Shown here in pieces: positions 35,031 through 45,700 of a DNA stretch of 64,000 bases; positions within the stretch are counted from its first letter, which is position 1, and every line of letters starts with the position of its first letter. The stretch is from Ariolimax columbianus (taxonomy: Eukaryota > Mollusca > Gastropoda > Stylommatophora > Arionidae). The stretch is taken from the NCBI GenBank assembly GCA_036924085.1, contig JAVGWX010000005.1, positions 91,643,764 through 91,707,763 on the forward strand, given 5' to 3'. The translations under genes were made by a program, and so were the position numbers. The notes below the pieces were generated by a model. That model was not told the DNA's origin. It did not search any database and saw nothing but the letters and a program-made list of their open reading frames with translations.

Positions 35031-36690
35031 TACATGACAATACTATCACTTTTGATGTCTGTCTATATAAGATAAGAATGGTAATATTCCATTTGTAACT
35101 ATGATTCATGATTGTATGTTGAACATAAAAACAATTAATATTTTGACATTAAGACTCAACATAGAAAACTCAAAGACTTGATTCAATATGAAACAAAAAG
35201 CAATTCATGTATTATAAAGTATTATTGTTACAACAATATCAAAAAGAAAAAGACACTAAACTAAACATGACAAACTCTATCTAACACACGTGATGTGACT
35301 AATTTACCTAGATTCTCTGTCTTCTATCGTAACTACATAATTCACTAAACTGTATATATATAAATCTTGTACTACAATTTAGTGACTAACTAGTTAAACT
35401 CGTTCTCTCTTACGTTTGTCTAGACCGTCGGCGTTGCGGTGAATCTGCCGCTCTGGATGAACCAAGCTGTAGAATAACATCTTGTCACATGGGTTAGGAT
35501 GAGCTCCCGGTGGAGACCTAAGATACAACTGACTGTTGGTTCAAAATGATTCCCACACGTTAGGAACTCGTCCCTCTAGTGCCCGCGTTAAACCCGTTCT
35601 GAGAGAAGGTGTACCATAAGGATTTTTAGAGTGTACCTCTCTTTTCTGACCAGGACATGAGATTTTTATCCCAGAGTTCTCCTGGCACTATTCTAACAAG
35701 ACGTGGGATAGTATCCCAGGGGTCTCCTGACACTATTCTAACAAGACGTGGGATAGTATCCCAGGGCTCTCCTGATACTTTTCTAACAAGACGTGGGATA
35801 GTACCCTATGGTTCTCCTGACACAATTCGACTCAGACATTGGATTCACCAGGCTCTTTTTGGTACGAGACTTTGAGATTTGTATCCCATGGTTCATCAAA
35901 CCCCTTTCAACTCAGACACTAGGTTCGCTAAACCATTTATCGACAAGAGACTTTGGGATGTGTATACCACGGTTCGCCAGATCCCTTTCAAATCAGACAG
36001 TGGTTTCTCCGGATCATTTGTTGAAGCAAGACATAACCTTCTCACTCGAAGTGATTAAATGTCCTTCTCATCTAGCTTATTACAGGAAATCCACCATTCA
36101 CACAAATGAGCAGTAGTGCGATTGCCCCAGATGCATAATGGGATAATTCCCTGTTAAACTCTGATCTTTCTGTCTTTAGCTTCCTACTTTTATTGGCTCT
36201 TTAGCCAATATGGCGCTGGTCACGAGGTACTCTGTCCCTTCCTCTTTGAGTGGTCAGCAGTCAATCTTAATCCAGCAACCTCCTTGTTTTTGCTGTTGTC
36301 TGTTGTCTACTTGTCACATTGTCCTTCTAAATGTGACATCCTGACGTTAAATTACATGTCGACTAACCCCTTTATACGCTCTCTGGACAGCGTATAATAC
36401 ACCAATTGGGCTGCCTAAAACCCCCACCATTTTTGGCTCAACACTCTTCAAGACTCGCCGGTCTCGCTAGTCTGGAGAGACTACGAGAGGGTGAACTGTA
36501 ACTGAACTGTTCCTGAATGAATTAAATATTATATAACTGTCCCAACTAATTTTAGCTCCAAAGAGTAAGCTGCTGGCTCTAACTCTTCTGCTCCCTGATA
36601 CATATCTTTGTTACATACTGCTCCATGGCACATAACTCTGTTGCAAATGTCCCTGTCTTTGTACTACAAGCATGTAGCTATTCCGACTGC
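35031..36690. other. Intron sequence with a small tandem repeat, no genes
   Basis: From 35660 to 35835 about four imperfect 45-bp units of gggatagtatcccaggg...ctaacaagacgt occur. Each holds an inverted repeat (gggatagtatccc). The rest, rich in pyrimidines, has no supported ORF. It may be a decayed non-coding element, but I could not define its ends. Confidence 0.5.
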
Positions 36691-36771
36691 CTTTTTCTGT
36701 CTGTGTATTTTATGTTTTAATTTTGTTTGCTTTCGCTTTATTTTTCTATTCCCCAGGGCAGTGTGCGTTTT
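36690..36771 (-). mobile_element. tRNA-derived SINE, copy 2, 3' part
   Basis: Minus-strand sequence cgcacactgccctggggaatagaaaaataaag matches the SINE tail at 31440-31480. It is the continuation of the SINE part at 38024-38225, split by LINE copy C. The shared 12 bases agtgtgcgtttt (+ strand, 36760-36771) form one half of the target duplication. Confidence 0.85.
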
Positions 36772-38023
36772 TTCTTCTACTTCTTCGTACGCTGTCAGAC
36801 GTCAACATGAATTTGTTCAAAGAAAGCAGTTGTCATCCTGAGGCTGACGACACTGCCATAGAGCTAGTCTAGTGTTGGCACTAGTGATGGCGACATGTGC
36901 TTTCTTTGGTCCTCGTATGTCGGGCAATTTTGCAGCAGATGTTCAACGGTCATTTTCCCTGTCCTACAGGTGCATTCGTCAGTGCCACCTATCTTCAGTT
37001 TATTGAATAGATGGTACCTCAGTCTTTTGTGGCCTGTGCAGAGTCTGAAGACCGCGACCTGCTCTCTTCTGTTCAACTGGTAATAGGCATCATTTTTTGT
37101 GTAGCCAGTATGCTCTGTTTCCCATTTGGCCATGTATCTGGCCCTAATAAACCTTTTGGACTCTTTGCTGGTCACACTAGAATCTGGTTGTGGTAATCTT
37201 GCATCTTCATTTGCCAGTGTGTCTGCCTCCTCTTTGTCTTGAATGTTACAGTGGGATGGAACCCACTGTACCACTACTCTTTTTGGTGCTGATTGCTGGC
37301 ATAGTTGACAGAGTACTGCTCTTAAATCATTAGGTTCTGTATTTTTCTAGCTTTTAGTGATGTAACCACGAACAGGGCATCTGTAAACAGGACTGTCTGG
37401 CATTCATTGCTTTCGCCTGTCAGCATTGCTTCTACTGCAACCTTCAGTGCCTCTGCCTCCGCTCTGAAATTGCTTGAGAATTTTCCAGTTGGCACTGACA
37501 GTGTTATTTTTCTACCGTTTGTTAGGCTCAAAAATACTCCTTCCCCTCCATTCTGTGTTATGTTTGTCACAGAACCGTCGGTGTTTCATGGGTCCAGTCC
37601 ATGCTTGGGTAGTTTTTCGCTAGGTACCTCAGGGTTGTCTCTTCTTTCTTTTTCAGTCTGGCTGTTCTTGTTTCCAATATCAGGTATATTTTCTGCCACC
37701 TCTGAAATAATATGCTGCTTCCAGATGGGTTTGCGTACAGTAGGGATGGGCTTTGGTGTTGTTATGGTGTTCATAGGGTCTTCGCTCATCTTTGCTTTGG
37801 CTATTTCTGCAAATTTTCTCCGCTTTAGTTGCTTTTTTCCAAATCTATTTAGTCTCTGATGCATTGGTTGGTCTGTCAGTCTTCTTAGTTTCTCTGCTTG
37901 CTGCTGGGCTCTGCTGTCTATTCTATCGGTCATGGATTGCAGATTTGTAATCTTTTCAAGTTCTACAATTGACGTTGACTTCATGCCTCCTGCTATAACT
38001 CTCATGGCTTGGTTTTGAAGTTT
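36772..38023 (-). mobile_element. LINE copy C: 5'-truncated RT/RNase H end of the composite's LINE family
   Basis: Minus strand: the RT tail (QAMRVIAGGMKSTSIVELEK onward), RNase H with DGSVTN, FRAEAEALK, LFTDAL and WVPSHCNIQDKEEADTLA (the four acidic active-site positions D, E, D, D are all visible, across a frame change), then a C-terminal CTCRTGKMTVEHLLQNCP knuckle. The 3' end is cagcgtacgaagaagtagaagaa. Flanked by 12-bp direct repeats agtgtgcgtttt at 36760-36771 and 38024-38035, so it inserted into the SINE by normal target-primed insertion. It shows where the family's 3' end lies. Confidence 0.9.
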
Positions 38024-38225
38024 AGTGTGCGTTTTATTATGTCGTTTTTTATTTTGCGTCTGTCGATCCACTCCATTCGACTGCAGCATGCATTTTATGT
38101 GAAGGTATACTTCTACCTGCATTTTCTAAGGGTTTGTTTCCCCTGGGTAACGGCCGGTGCTCTAATTGGGTAGCGAATCCAGCACCTTCGTCTTGTGAGC
38201 CATTTCACTTAACAACTAGCCCTCC
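38024..38225 (-). mobile_element. tRNA-derived SINE, copy 2, 5' part
   Basis: Minus strand: ggctagttgttaagtgaaatggctcac (A-box region), gaaggtgctggattcgctaccc (decayed B box), then ccgttacccaggggaaacaaaccctt, matching SINE copy 1. Interrupted at its 3' side by LINE copy C. Confidence 0.88.
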
Positions 38226-38660
38226 CTGTCCATCCTATGTATGACATTCATGACCATATTTCCACTTTCTCTGTGTCTATATATGACATGCATTACAATA
38301 CATTTTGTATGGCATTTCTTTTTTCCTCAGTCTGCCTCTTCTAGTGTTCGTCAATAGATATTTTAATTGCCCTGTTTTTTTAAATAGCTTCCTCTGTTCC
38401 TTAATCTCACATTTACTATATGTTTTTCCTGCTGCTATAACCAAGATTTATGTCTTTCTCTTATGCTGAGTTTTACACAATAATTCCTACTGTAGTTCTT
38501 AGCACTTGTTTGAATACAATTTGTTCAAGAATAAACAATAAAGAGGGAAAACAGGAGGAAGTGTTGGATGAGGAGTAAAACATACGCATATAAGTGACGA
38601 AGTGAGGCCAAACATATAACCTTTCCAAAATAAATTAACACACATTTTGAAATGTTTCAG

Positions 38661-39272
38661 GATGCCGTTGAGGAAGAAAACGCAAGACCAAACAACGATA
38701 TAATCGAATCAGCGCCTCCAGACTTGAACGAAGAAAACAACGAAAAACAAATCTCGATTACTAAAACTCCCAGCAAGATATTTCAGAAAAAGTATTCGAA
38801 GGAAGGAAAATTTAGAGAGCTAAAAAAGTTAGGAACATGGGGACAGAAGATTTGTAGAACCAATGACGGAGATGTAGCAAAAATAGAGGATGCGAACCCA
38901 AGCGTAAATCAGAAGCAGTATTCTGTGAAAGGTGTACTAGCAAAACAAGCGGTAAAGACGAAGATAAAGGAAAAACAAGAAAACCAGTTACAAAAAAAAT
39001 ACGAGAAACTATTTGGTGAAAAGATGCGTAGAGGTGGTAATGTTAAGACTTGCATAGAGCCACAGACAGAAGATGACAAAGAAATTAAAGTTAATGGTAA
39101 GAAATTCAAAAACGTTCCTGGAAATGTAGGAAAAGGTATTTTGCCCGAAGGTGTTTGGAACGAATATTCTTCAGGACTTCAGAAATTTATACGTGGAAAG
39201 ATCAAGAGTCATCCATTAGTGGAGACTGTTTTTCAGATGTTGTATGAAACTCAAATGGAATCTGTGCGCAAG
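38661..39272 (+). CDS. Host gene, module 1, exon type 3 (612 nt, 204 codons)
   Basis: Acceptor aaatgtttcag|GAT at 38661 and donor CGCAAG|gtaagtgg after 39272, phase 0 at both ends. The product is charged and lysine-rich. Two signatures are shared with the exon at 57752-58549: PSKIFQKKYSKEG at residues 37-49, followed by a Trp-Gly (GTWGQK), and a C-terminal HPLVETVFQMLY...MESVRK. A related but weaker pair is in the giant exon (1049-1071 and 1279-1295). No known fold or catalytic motif is seen. The composition and Lys/Arg runs would fit a structural or scaffold protein, but this is a guess. Confidence 0.85.
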
Positions 39273-39344
39273 GTAAGTGGCTGCATGCAGGCGCGTAAAT
39301 ATAGTGAATGAATCTCTGTGTATCTAAACCTGTAGCAGCCAAGA

Positions 39345-39778
39345 CTTGTTTCAGGGTAAACATACTGACCAAGACCCCTACATCATGTCATGCTCAGGCG
39401 AAATACACTGACCAAGATCCTCACCTCATGTCAGGGTAAGATAAAACATACAGACTTAGACCCCTAACTAATGTCAGGCTCAATTGAAATATACTGCTCA
39501 AGATCCTCATGTGAGGGTCATGTTGGATATAATGTCAAAGATCCCTACCTCTTGTCAGGGTCATGTTGGATGTACTGACTAAGATCACTACCTCATGTCA
39601 GGGGCATGTGACGTTTACTATCCAAGATCCCTTCGTCTTGTCAGGGTCAAGTGAGATATACTAACCAAGATCCCCCACCTCATGTCAGGGTCATGTGACG
39701 TATACTGAACAAGATCCCTACCTCATGTCAGAATCAAGTTGAATATACTGACGAAAATCCCCACCTCACGTCAAGATC
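39345..39778. repeat. Irregular repeat: tactgaccaagatccctacctcatgtcagg
   Basis: About eight units of roughly 55 bp alternate (tactgac)caagatcccyacctcatgtcaggg with variable linkers. The array ends where the composite element B target duplication begins. Confidence 0.85.
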
Positions 39779-39792
39779 AGATGAAACAAAAA
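39779..39792 (+). repeat. Target-site duplication, 5' side of composite B
   Basis: agatgaaacaaaaa lies directly before the element's first base. The partner at 45275-45288 (agatgaaagaaaaa) differs at one of 14 positions. Confidence 0.75.
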
Positions 39793-40401
39793 CTGGGGTT
39801 AGTCTCTCGGTGGCTCGATTGGCTCGCATCCAGTGTTCCAACAGTGATCTCAGTCCCGACAGGCAGAGTGAGAGCGCGGATTGCCTACAAAGCTCGCCCG
39901 CCTCCCCCCGGCACTCTAGCAGGACCAGTTTGGTGGAGTCGTGCCGCTGGTAAGGGTGCGTTACTGTAGTCCGTATCGAGAAGCTTTGTCAGTCCGTGTG
40001 GTTCGTCGAAGGCTAGCGCGTATAGCCAATCTCGACAGTTCGTCTCGCTTGTGGTCCTTCTCTCGCAATGAGCTTTGGACCGGCAAATGGAAAGCAGGAA
40101 TCGTGACTAAAGGCCCTGTCCTCGCCCGACCAACCGGTCAGAAAAGGGCAGGCCGTAGGTAAAATCATCTCCAGTCCGTTGGGATCCGTTCTGCACAGAG
40201 CGCTACCATCCCCCTCCGAGCCAGCCTGGTCGGTCTGTTGGTGTGTGTATGGGGGCCTGGTCCAGGCGGTCCCTAGGTTGACAGAGTGAGGGGCGGAACA
40301 ACCGTCCGTCCGTCAGTCGGTCCCTGCGGCCGTCCTCGTGAGGCTTTTTACACATCCATCCTTCGCCGACCGGTGTGAGTGGTTCGTCCGTCTCCGACAT
40401 A
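39793..40401 (+). other. 5' external transcribed spacer-like segment, copy B
   Basis: Begins ctggggttagtctctc, the same terminus as copy A. Shared blocks with A include cagtgttc, gatctcagtcccg, gcaaatggaaagcaggaatcg, ttgggatccgttctgcac and gtcggtccctgcggccgtc. It meets the natural 18S 5' end at 40402. Confidence 0.75.
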
Positions 40402-41528
40402 TATCTGGTTGATCCTGCCAGCAGTCATATGATTGTCTCAAAGATTAAGCCATGCACGTCTAAGTTCACACTGTCTCACGCTGAAACCGCGAATGGCTCA
40501 TTGAATCAGTCGAGGTTCCTTAGATGACACGATCCTACTTGGATAACTGTGGCAATTCTAGAGCTAATACATGCTTACCAAGCTCCGACCCTGGCGGAAA
40601 GAGCGCTTTTATTAGTTCAAAAGCAATCGTCGTTTCCACTCGCGGGGTTGCGGCGTCCCCACTGGGGACTCTGGATAACTTTGTGCTGATCGCATGGCCT
40701 CATGCGCTGGCGACGCATCTTTCAAATGTCTGCCCTATCAAATGTCGATGGTACGTGACATGCCTACCATGTTTGTAACGGGTAACGGGGAATCAGGGTT
40801 CGAATCCGTAGAGGGAGCATGAGAAACGGCTAACACATCCAAGGAAGGCAGCAGGCGCGCAACTTACCCACTCCCGGCACGGGAAGGTAGTAACTAAGAA
40901 TAACAATACGGGGCTATTTCGAGGCCCCGTAATTGGAATGAGTACACTTTAAACCCTTTAACGAGGATCTATTGGAGGGCAAGTCTGGTACCAGCAGCCG
41001 CTGTAATTCCACCTCCAATAGCGTATATTAAAGTTGTTGCAGCTAAAAAGCTTGTAGTTGGATCTCAGGCGCAGGCGGGCGGTCCGGCTCGCGCCGGTTC
41101 ACTGCCCGGTGTCTCCTGTTCTACCGTCTGCCCGCTCTCTCCCGCGGGGAGCTCTTCGTTAGAGTGTTCAAAGCAGGCCTCGGCTGCCTAATAATGGTGC
41201 ATGGAATAATGGAATAGGAGCTCGGTTCTATTTTGTTGGTTTTCGGAACTGGAGGTAATGATTAACAGGGATAAACGGGGGCATTCGTATTGCGGCGTTA
41301 GAGGTGAAATTCTTGGATCGTTGCAAGACGAGCTACTGCGAAAGCATTTGTCAAGAATGTTTTCGTTAATCAAGAACGAAAGTCAGAGGTGCGAAGACGA
41401 TCAGATACCGTCGTAGATCTGACCATAAACGATGCCGACTAGCGATCCGCAGGAGCTGCTTCGATGACTCTGCGGGCAGCTTCCGGGAAACCAAAGTGGT
41501 TGGGTTCCGGGGGAAGTATGGTTGCAAA

Positions 41529-41563
<35 letters not shown>

Positions 41564-41600
41564 AAGGAGTGCAGCCTGCTGCTTAATTTGACTAAATACG
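40402..41600 (+). rRNA. 18S rRNA 5' two-thirds, copy B (truncated and mutated)
   Basis: Starts tatctggttgatcctgcc and ends at about ttaatttgactaaatacg. Conserved positions are damaged: the 530-loop block reads taccagcagccgctgtaa instead of gtgccagcagccgcggtaa. About 45 nt present in copy A around cgtcatgggtggcc are deleted near 41160. This is a pseudogene copy and would mislead rRNA-based annotation or barcoding. Confidence 0.92.
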
Positions 41601-42275
41601 CAAACACTTTAATAAGTGTCAGGACGATAGCACTTTGGTTGGGTCTAATAGGGAACGTGTGCTGGAATTAGACCCTCAGAAGACAGGTCAGTTTTACCCT
41701 ACTAATGACATGGCGTTGCTACGGTAATCCTGCTCAATCCAAGAGGAATCGCAGATTTCAGACTCTTGGTCATGGACTGACTAATAACTCTCTCTTGATT
41801 CGTTGGGTCTAATAGGGAACGGCTGCTGGTATTAGACCCTCGGAAGACAGGTCAGCTTTACCCTACTAAAGACAGGGCGTTGCTACGGTAATCCTGCTCA
41901 ATTCGAGAGGAGTCGCAGGTCTCAGACACTTGGTCCACGTGCTTGGCTGATAAGCCAATGGTGCGAGGCTACCATCTGAGGGATTACTGCCGAATGCCTC
42001 TAAGCCGGAATCCCGCCCTGAATCTCAGCACCACTGCAACGGGAGGCAACGAAATGGTTGGGACCTGGCGCTCGCGCCTCAGCCCGACACGGTCGAGCCG
42101 CAGAAAGAGGTCTCTGCCGTGCCGCCGAGGATAGCGAGCGGGGAGCTGCTCGATATTCACCCCATACGGCGTTGAGGTGTGAAACCACTAGTAGAAGACT
42201 TAGTTCTCGGTCGGGGTGTCGTAAGCAGTAGAGCAGCCACCTCACTGCGAACTGTTGAGACTCAGCCCTTGATCA
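41601..42275 (+). rRNA. 18S/28S junction and 28S rRNA 3' end, copy B (not functional)
   Basis: After a ~35-nt joint of unknown origin, 28S starts at ctaatagggaacgtgtgctgg near 41645. The first stub runs into a second start of the same 28S sequence at about 41804 (period ~165). The second reads through gacaggtcag, a mutated sarcin-ricin loop (tcgagaggagtcgcag), gctgataagccaatggtgcg, and the 28S terminus (ggtcggggtgtcgtaag ... gttgagactcagccc) near 42265. ITS1, 5.8S, ITS2 and most of 28S are absent, as in copy A. Confidence 0.87.
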
Positions 42276-43131
42276 TGAGATATGTCCGCATACCAGGCGA
42301 ACAACATCTCCATGTCATGACCAGGCTTGTCCCCTAGTTAAATGCACTCCTGCCTCGCTCTATACCTCTGTCTGCTATCAGTCATCCCAATGGACGCAGA
42401 AGAGATGCAGGCCAGCGGACATTGCACCTCTGCCCTATTGTGACAACCTCCCAGGTGGCGGGGAATGCTAGGCGTACCATCACTGCAGAGGAGCCGAGAC
42501 AATATAGGGAGCAAGGAGATACCCCACTCATATGCATATGCTACGTTTCTGTCAGGACGTGACGATCCTGGGACACAGAGACACTGGACTGCCTCTCTTT
42601 CGGGATAGTACAAACTAGTACATAGTCCATCATATCATATCATATCATTGTCACACCCTATAGACACGAGTGGGGAAGACTCGATAGTCCTTCAAGACAA
42701 CTTCCCTAAGAGAGACAACTCTTACCACAAACAACTGCTGCCTTGCAGATAGGCTGGGGACAGCCAAACGCTAAGGAGGATATCCCTACAGAAACGCCTG
42801 TTGAAATCGGATGCACTGGGCCACAGGCTTAACGAAACAGTGCAACGTATATCGCTGTATGATGACGGTACAACCTAACATAAAAAAAGTGTGGTGCTCA
42901 TCCTGTGGAGTCCCGCCAGGCAGCGAGAATGCCTGGCCACACGCCTCGAAGGAGCCCATCCAATGCTACTGGTGGGCACCATCCCATGTGCTGTGGAGTC
43001 AAGGCACAAGGTGATGGGGCAAAAACTATTGACCAAAAACCCAAGACCATCAGAATACTTCAATGGAGAGCGGAGGGAGTCATTAACAAAAGCTCTCCCT
43101 AACGCATCACCTGCATGAAGGTAAGATTGAC
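42276..43131 (+). other. Leader of composite B
   Basis: Homologous to 16323-17045 of copy A (shared blocks such as tacgtttctgtcaggacgtg and gcctgttgaaatcggatgca). The endonuclease start (copy A: LKILQWNAEGVINKK) corresponds to about 43055-43090 but is shifted in frame here. Confidence 0.65.
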
Positions 43132-45250
43132 GTGGCATGTATCCAAGAAACGCACCTCAACAACAACCACAAATTCTCAATTAGAGGATACCAGACCTTC
43201 CGTCTTGATAGAGAAGGCCACAAAAGAGGGTTTCTGATACTGACACGTAACTGCATACAGAGTGGCGCGGTAGCTGTCAATGAAAAAAAACACACAATAG
43301 TGGTGTGGGTGGATTTAGAGAAGGCATTTGACAAGGTATGGAAAGAGGGACTTAAAGTCAAGCTACGAAGAAGTGAAGTTTGTGGGAAAATGTACAGATG
43401 GATCAGCCACTACCTCGAAAACAGAACAGCCAGAGTTCAAGTACAAGAGCAGATGAGCAAAAAGGTGACACTTGAGCAGGGAGTACCCCAAGGGGTAGTA
43501 CTGTCACCTACACTTTTCCAGGTGTATATAAACAAAATCACAGAGAATATACCAAGAAGAGTCCACAGCTCCATATTTGCAGACGATCTGGCTATGTGGA
43601 CCTCTGAAAAAAATTTCACTATAGCAAACAATCGGATGCAGCAGTCCCTAACATCGTTGGAGGAGTGGGCGAACTAATGGCTGGTCAAAATAAATGAGGA
43701 AAAAACAACATGTACGATATTAACGCTTTCAAATAAACCACAGAACACCAAAATAAGTCTTAACGGCAAATATCTGCTGCCAAACGAAAACCCAAACTAC
43801 CTAGGAGTCACATTTGAACGGCGCATGACATTGAAAAGTCAGATCGAGAGAAACCGAATGAGAGCCAAACAAAGAATGGCAGTCATGAGGAAACTTGCTG
43901 GCACAAGCTGGGGAGCAGACGAAAGTATACTAAAGAAACTGTTCACTGGAAGAGTGAGACCAGTTCTCGAGTATGGCATTGCGGCATGGACAACAGCAGC
44001 AAAGGCAAACTTTGATCAAATTAGCAAACTTCAAAACCAAGCCATGAGAGTTATAACAGGAGGCATGAAGTCAACGCCAACTGCAGAACTTGAAAAGATT
44101 ACAAATCTGCAATCCATGACCGACAGAAGAGACATCAGAGCCCATCAGCAAGCAGAGAAACTCAGAAGACTGACAAACCATCCAATGCATCAGAGACTAA
44201 ATAGTTTTAGAAATGGGAAACTAAAGCGGAGAAACTTTGCAGAAATAGCCAAAGCTAAGATGGGCGAAGACCCTATGAACACCATAACAACACCAAAGCC
44301 CATCCAAACCTACCTGGAAGCAGCATACCATTCCGTAGGTTGTAGAAAATATACCAAATATTGGAAACAAGAACAGCCAGATTGAAAAAGAAAGAAGAGA
44401 CATAACCCTGAGGTACATAGCGAAAAACTACCCAAGCATGAACTGGACCCATGCATATACCGACGGTTCTGTAACAAACACAATACAGAACGGAGGGGCA
44501 GGGCTATTCCTGAGCCTACCAAATGGTAGACAAATAACACTGTCAGTGGCAACTGGAAAATTACCAAGCAATTTCAGAGCGGAGGCAGAGGCACTGAGGG
44601 CTGCAGTAAAAGCAATGCTGATAGGCAAAAGCAATTAAAGCCAGATAATCCTGTTTACAAATGCCCTAGTCGTATTCACAGCACTAAAAAGCCAGAAAAA
44701 TACTGAACTTAATTATTTAAGAGCAGTACTCTGTCAACTATGCCAGCAGTCCGCACCAAAAAGAGTAGTGGTACAGTGGGTTCCATCCCACTGTAACATC
44801 CAAGGCAACGAGGAGGCAGACAGACTGGCAAAAGAAGGTGCAAGACTACCATAACCAGATTCTAGTGTGACCTACGAAAAGTCCTAAAGGCTTATTAGAG
44901 CCAGATCCATGACCAAATGGGAAACAGAACATACTGGCTACACAAAAAACGATGCCTATTACCAGTTGAACAGAAGAGAGCAGGTCGTGGTCTTCAGACT
45001 CCGCACAGGCCACAACAGACTGAGGTACCACCTATTCAATAAAATGAAGATAGGTGGCACTGACGAATGCACTTGTGGTACCGGGAAAATTATACCGCTG
45101 AACATCTGCTGCAAAACTGCCCGACCTACGAGGACTAGATAAAGCACATGTGGCCATCGCCAGTGGCAATACTAGACAAGCTCTATGGCAGTGTCGACAG
45201 CCTCAGGATGACCGCTGCTCTTTTCGAAAAAATACAGGTTGACGTTTGAC
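43132..45250 (+). pseudogene. Deleted EN-RT-RNase H ORF of copy B
   Basis: Opens with the endonuclease block CIQETHLNNNHKFSIRGYQT, but after NCIQSGAVAVN it jumps in frame to KKHTIVVWVDLEKAFDKVW. About 1.4 kb coding for most of the endonuclease and the N-terminal RT has been lost. RT then follows: GVPQGVVLSPTLFQVYINK, FADDLAMWTSEK, stop at 43675, then RVRPVLEYGIAAWTTAAKA (44385). RNase H is in other frames: HAYTDGSVTNTIQNGG, FRAEAEALRAAVKAM (44438-44638), LFTNAL, WVPSHCNIQGNEEADRLAK. The third acidic active-site residue is Asn (TNAL) where copy C has Asp (TDAL). The final CTCGTGK...LNICCKTA is a decayed zinc knuckle. Confidence 0.88.
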
Positions 45251-45274
45251 AGCGTACGAAGAAGAAGAAGAAGA

Positions 45275-45288
45275 AGATGAAAGAAAAA
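45275..45288 (+). repeat. Target-site duplication, 3' side of composite B
   Basis: agatgaaagaaaaa follows the (gaa)n tail; it pairs with 39779-39792. The A-rich, purine-rich nature of both tail and repeat makes the exact edge uncertain by a few bases. Confidence 0.7.
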
Positions 45289-45700
45289 TACATTCAAAAA
45301 CCCCCACTACACCCTCATCATGTGCTCCTGGAAGGTGGATGTATTACATCAGTCTGGTCAATGAGGTGGGCGTCATATTGATGATCCATCTGTGAAGAAA
45401 TACGTTGCATTACATCCAGGAAGGACAGGCCCATCTTCTTTAGTAGGCTTTATGAATTTCAAAAGACTTATTTGAACAAACTACTTAAAAAAACTTGTCA
45501 AGTCAATCAACTAAGCAGCAGTAGCCTCGAACAACGACATCCAGTGTCCATGGCTTATAACAATTCCAGGGTAGAAAACGATACAACTAATGACATTTAC
45601 GTTCACATAGAACCAAAATCCAAATGAGTGCTTAGTTATCGTCTGGGTATGAAAGAAATATCAGGAAACATTACTTCAGTTTTTAAAGCCCGTTTCTCGT
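45289..45700. other. Intron sequence, nothing recognised
   Basis: No supported ORF, repeat or RNA gene between composite B and the mariner fragment. Confidence 0.5.

Larger units (their letters stand above)
39793..45274 (+). mobile_element. Composite rDNA-LINE retroelement, copy B (complete ends, internally deleted)
   Basis: Order: ETS-like (39793-40401), 18S 5' part (40402-41600), junction and two 28S stubs (41601-41850), 28S 3' end (to 42275), leader (42276-43131), fused EN-RT with a large in-frame deletion, RNase H, and a (GAA)n tail ending at 45274. It is flanked by a 14-bp direct repeat with one mismatch. The flanking repeat encloses both the rDNA part and the LINE part, which argues that a single chimeric RNA was reverse-transcribed into this site. 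Copy A gives the undeleted coding layout. The element is now dead (frameshifts, stops). Confidence 0.87.

Noticed and set aside
39793..45274. Simple rDNA pseudogene plus unrelated neighbouring LINE
   Set aside because: The same order and same 5' end occur in copy A, and the target duplication encloses both parts, so independent origin is unlikely.
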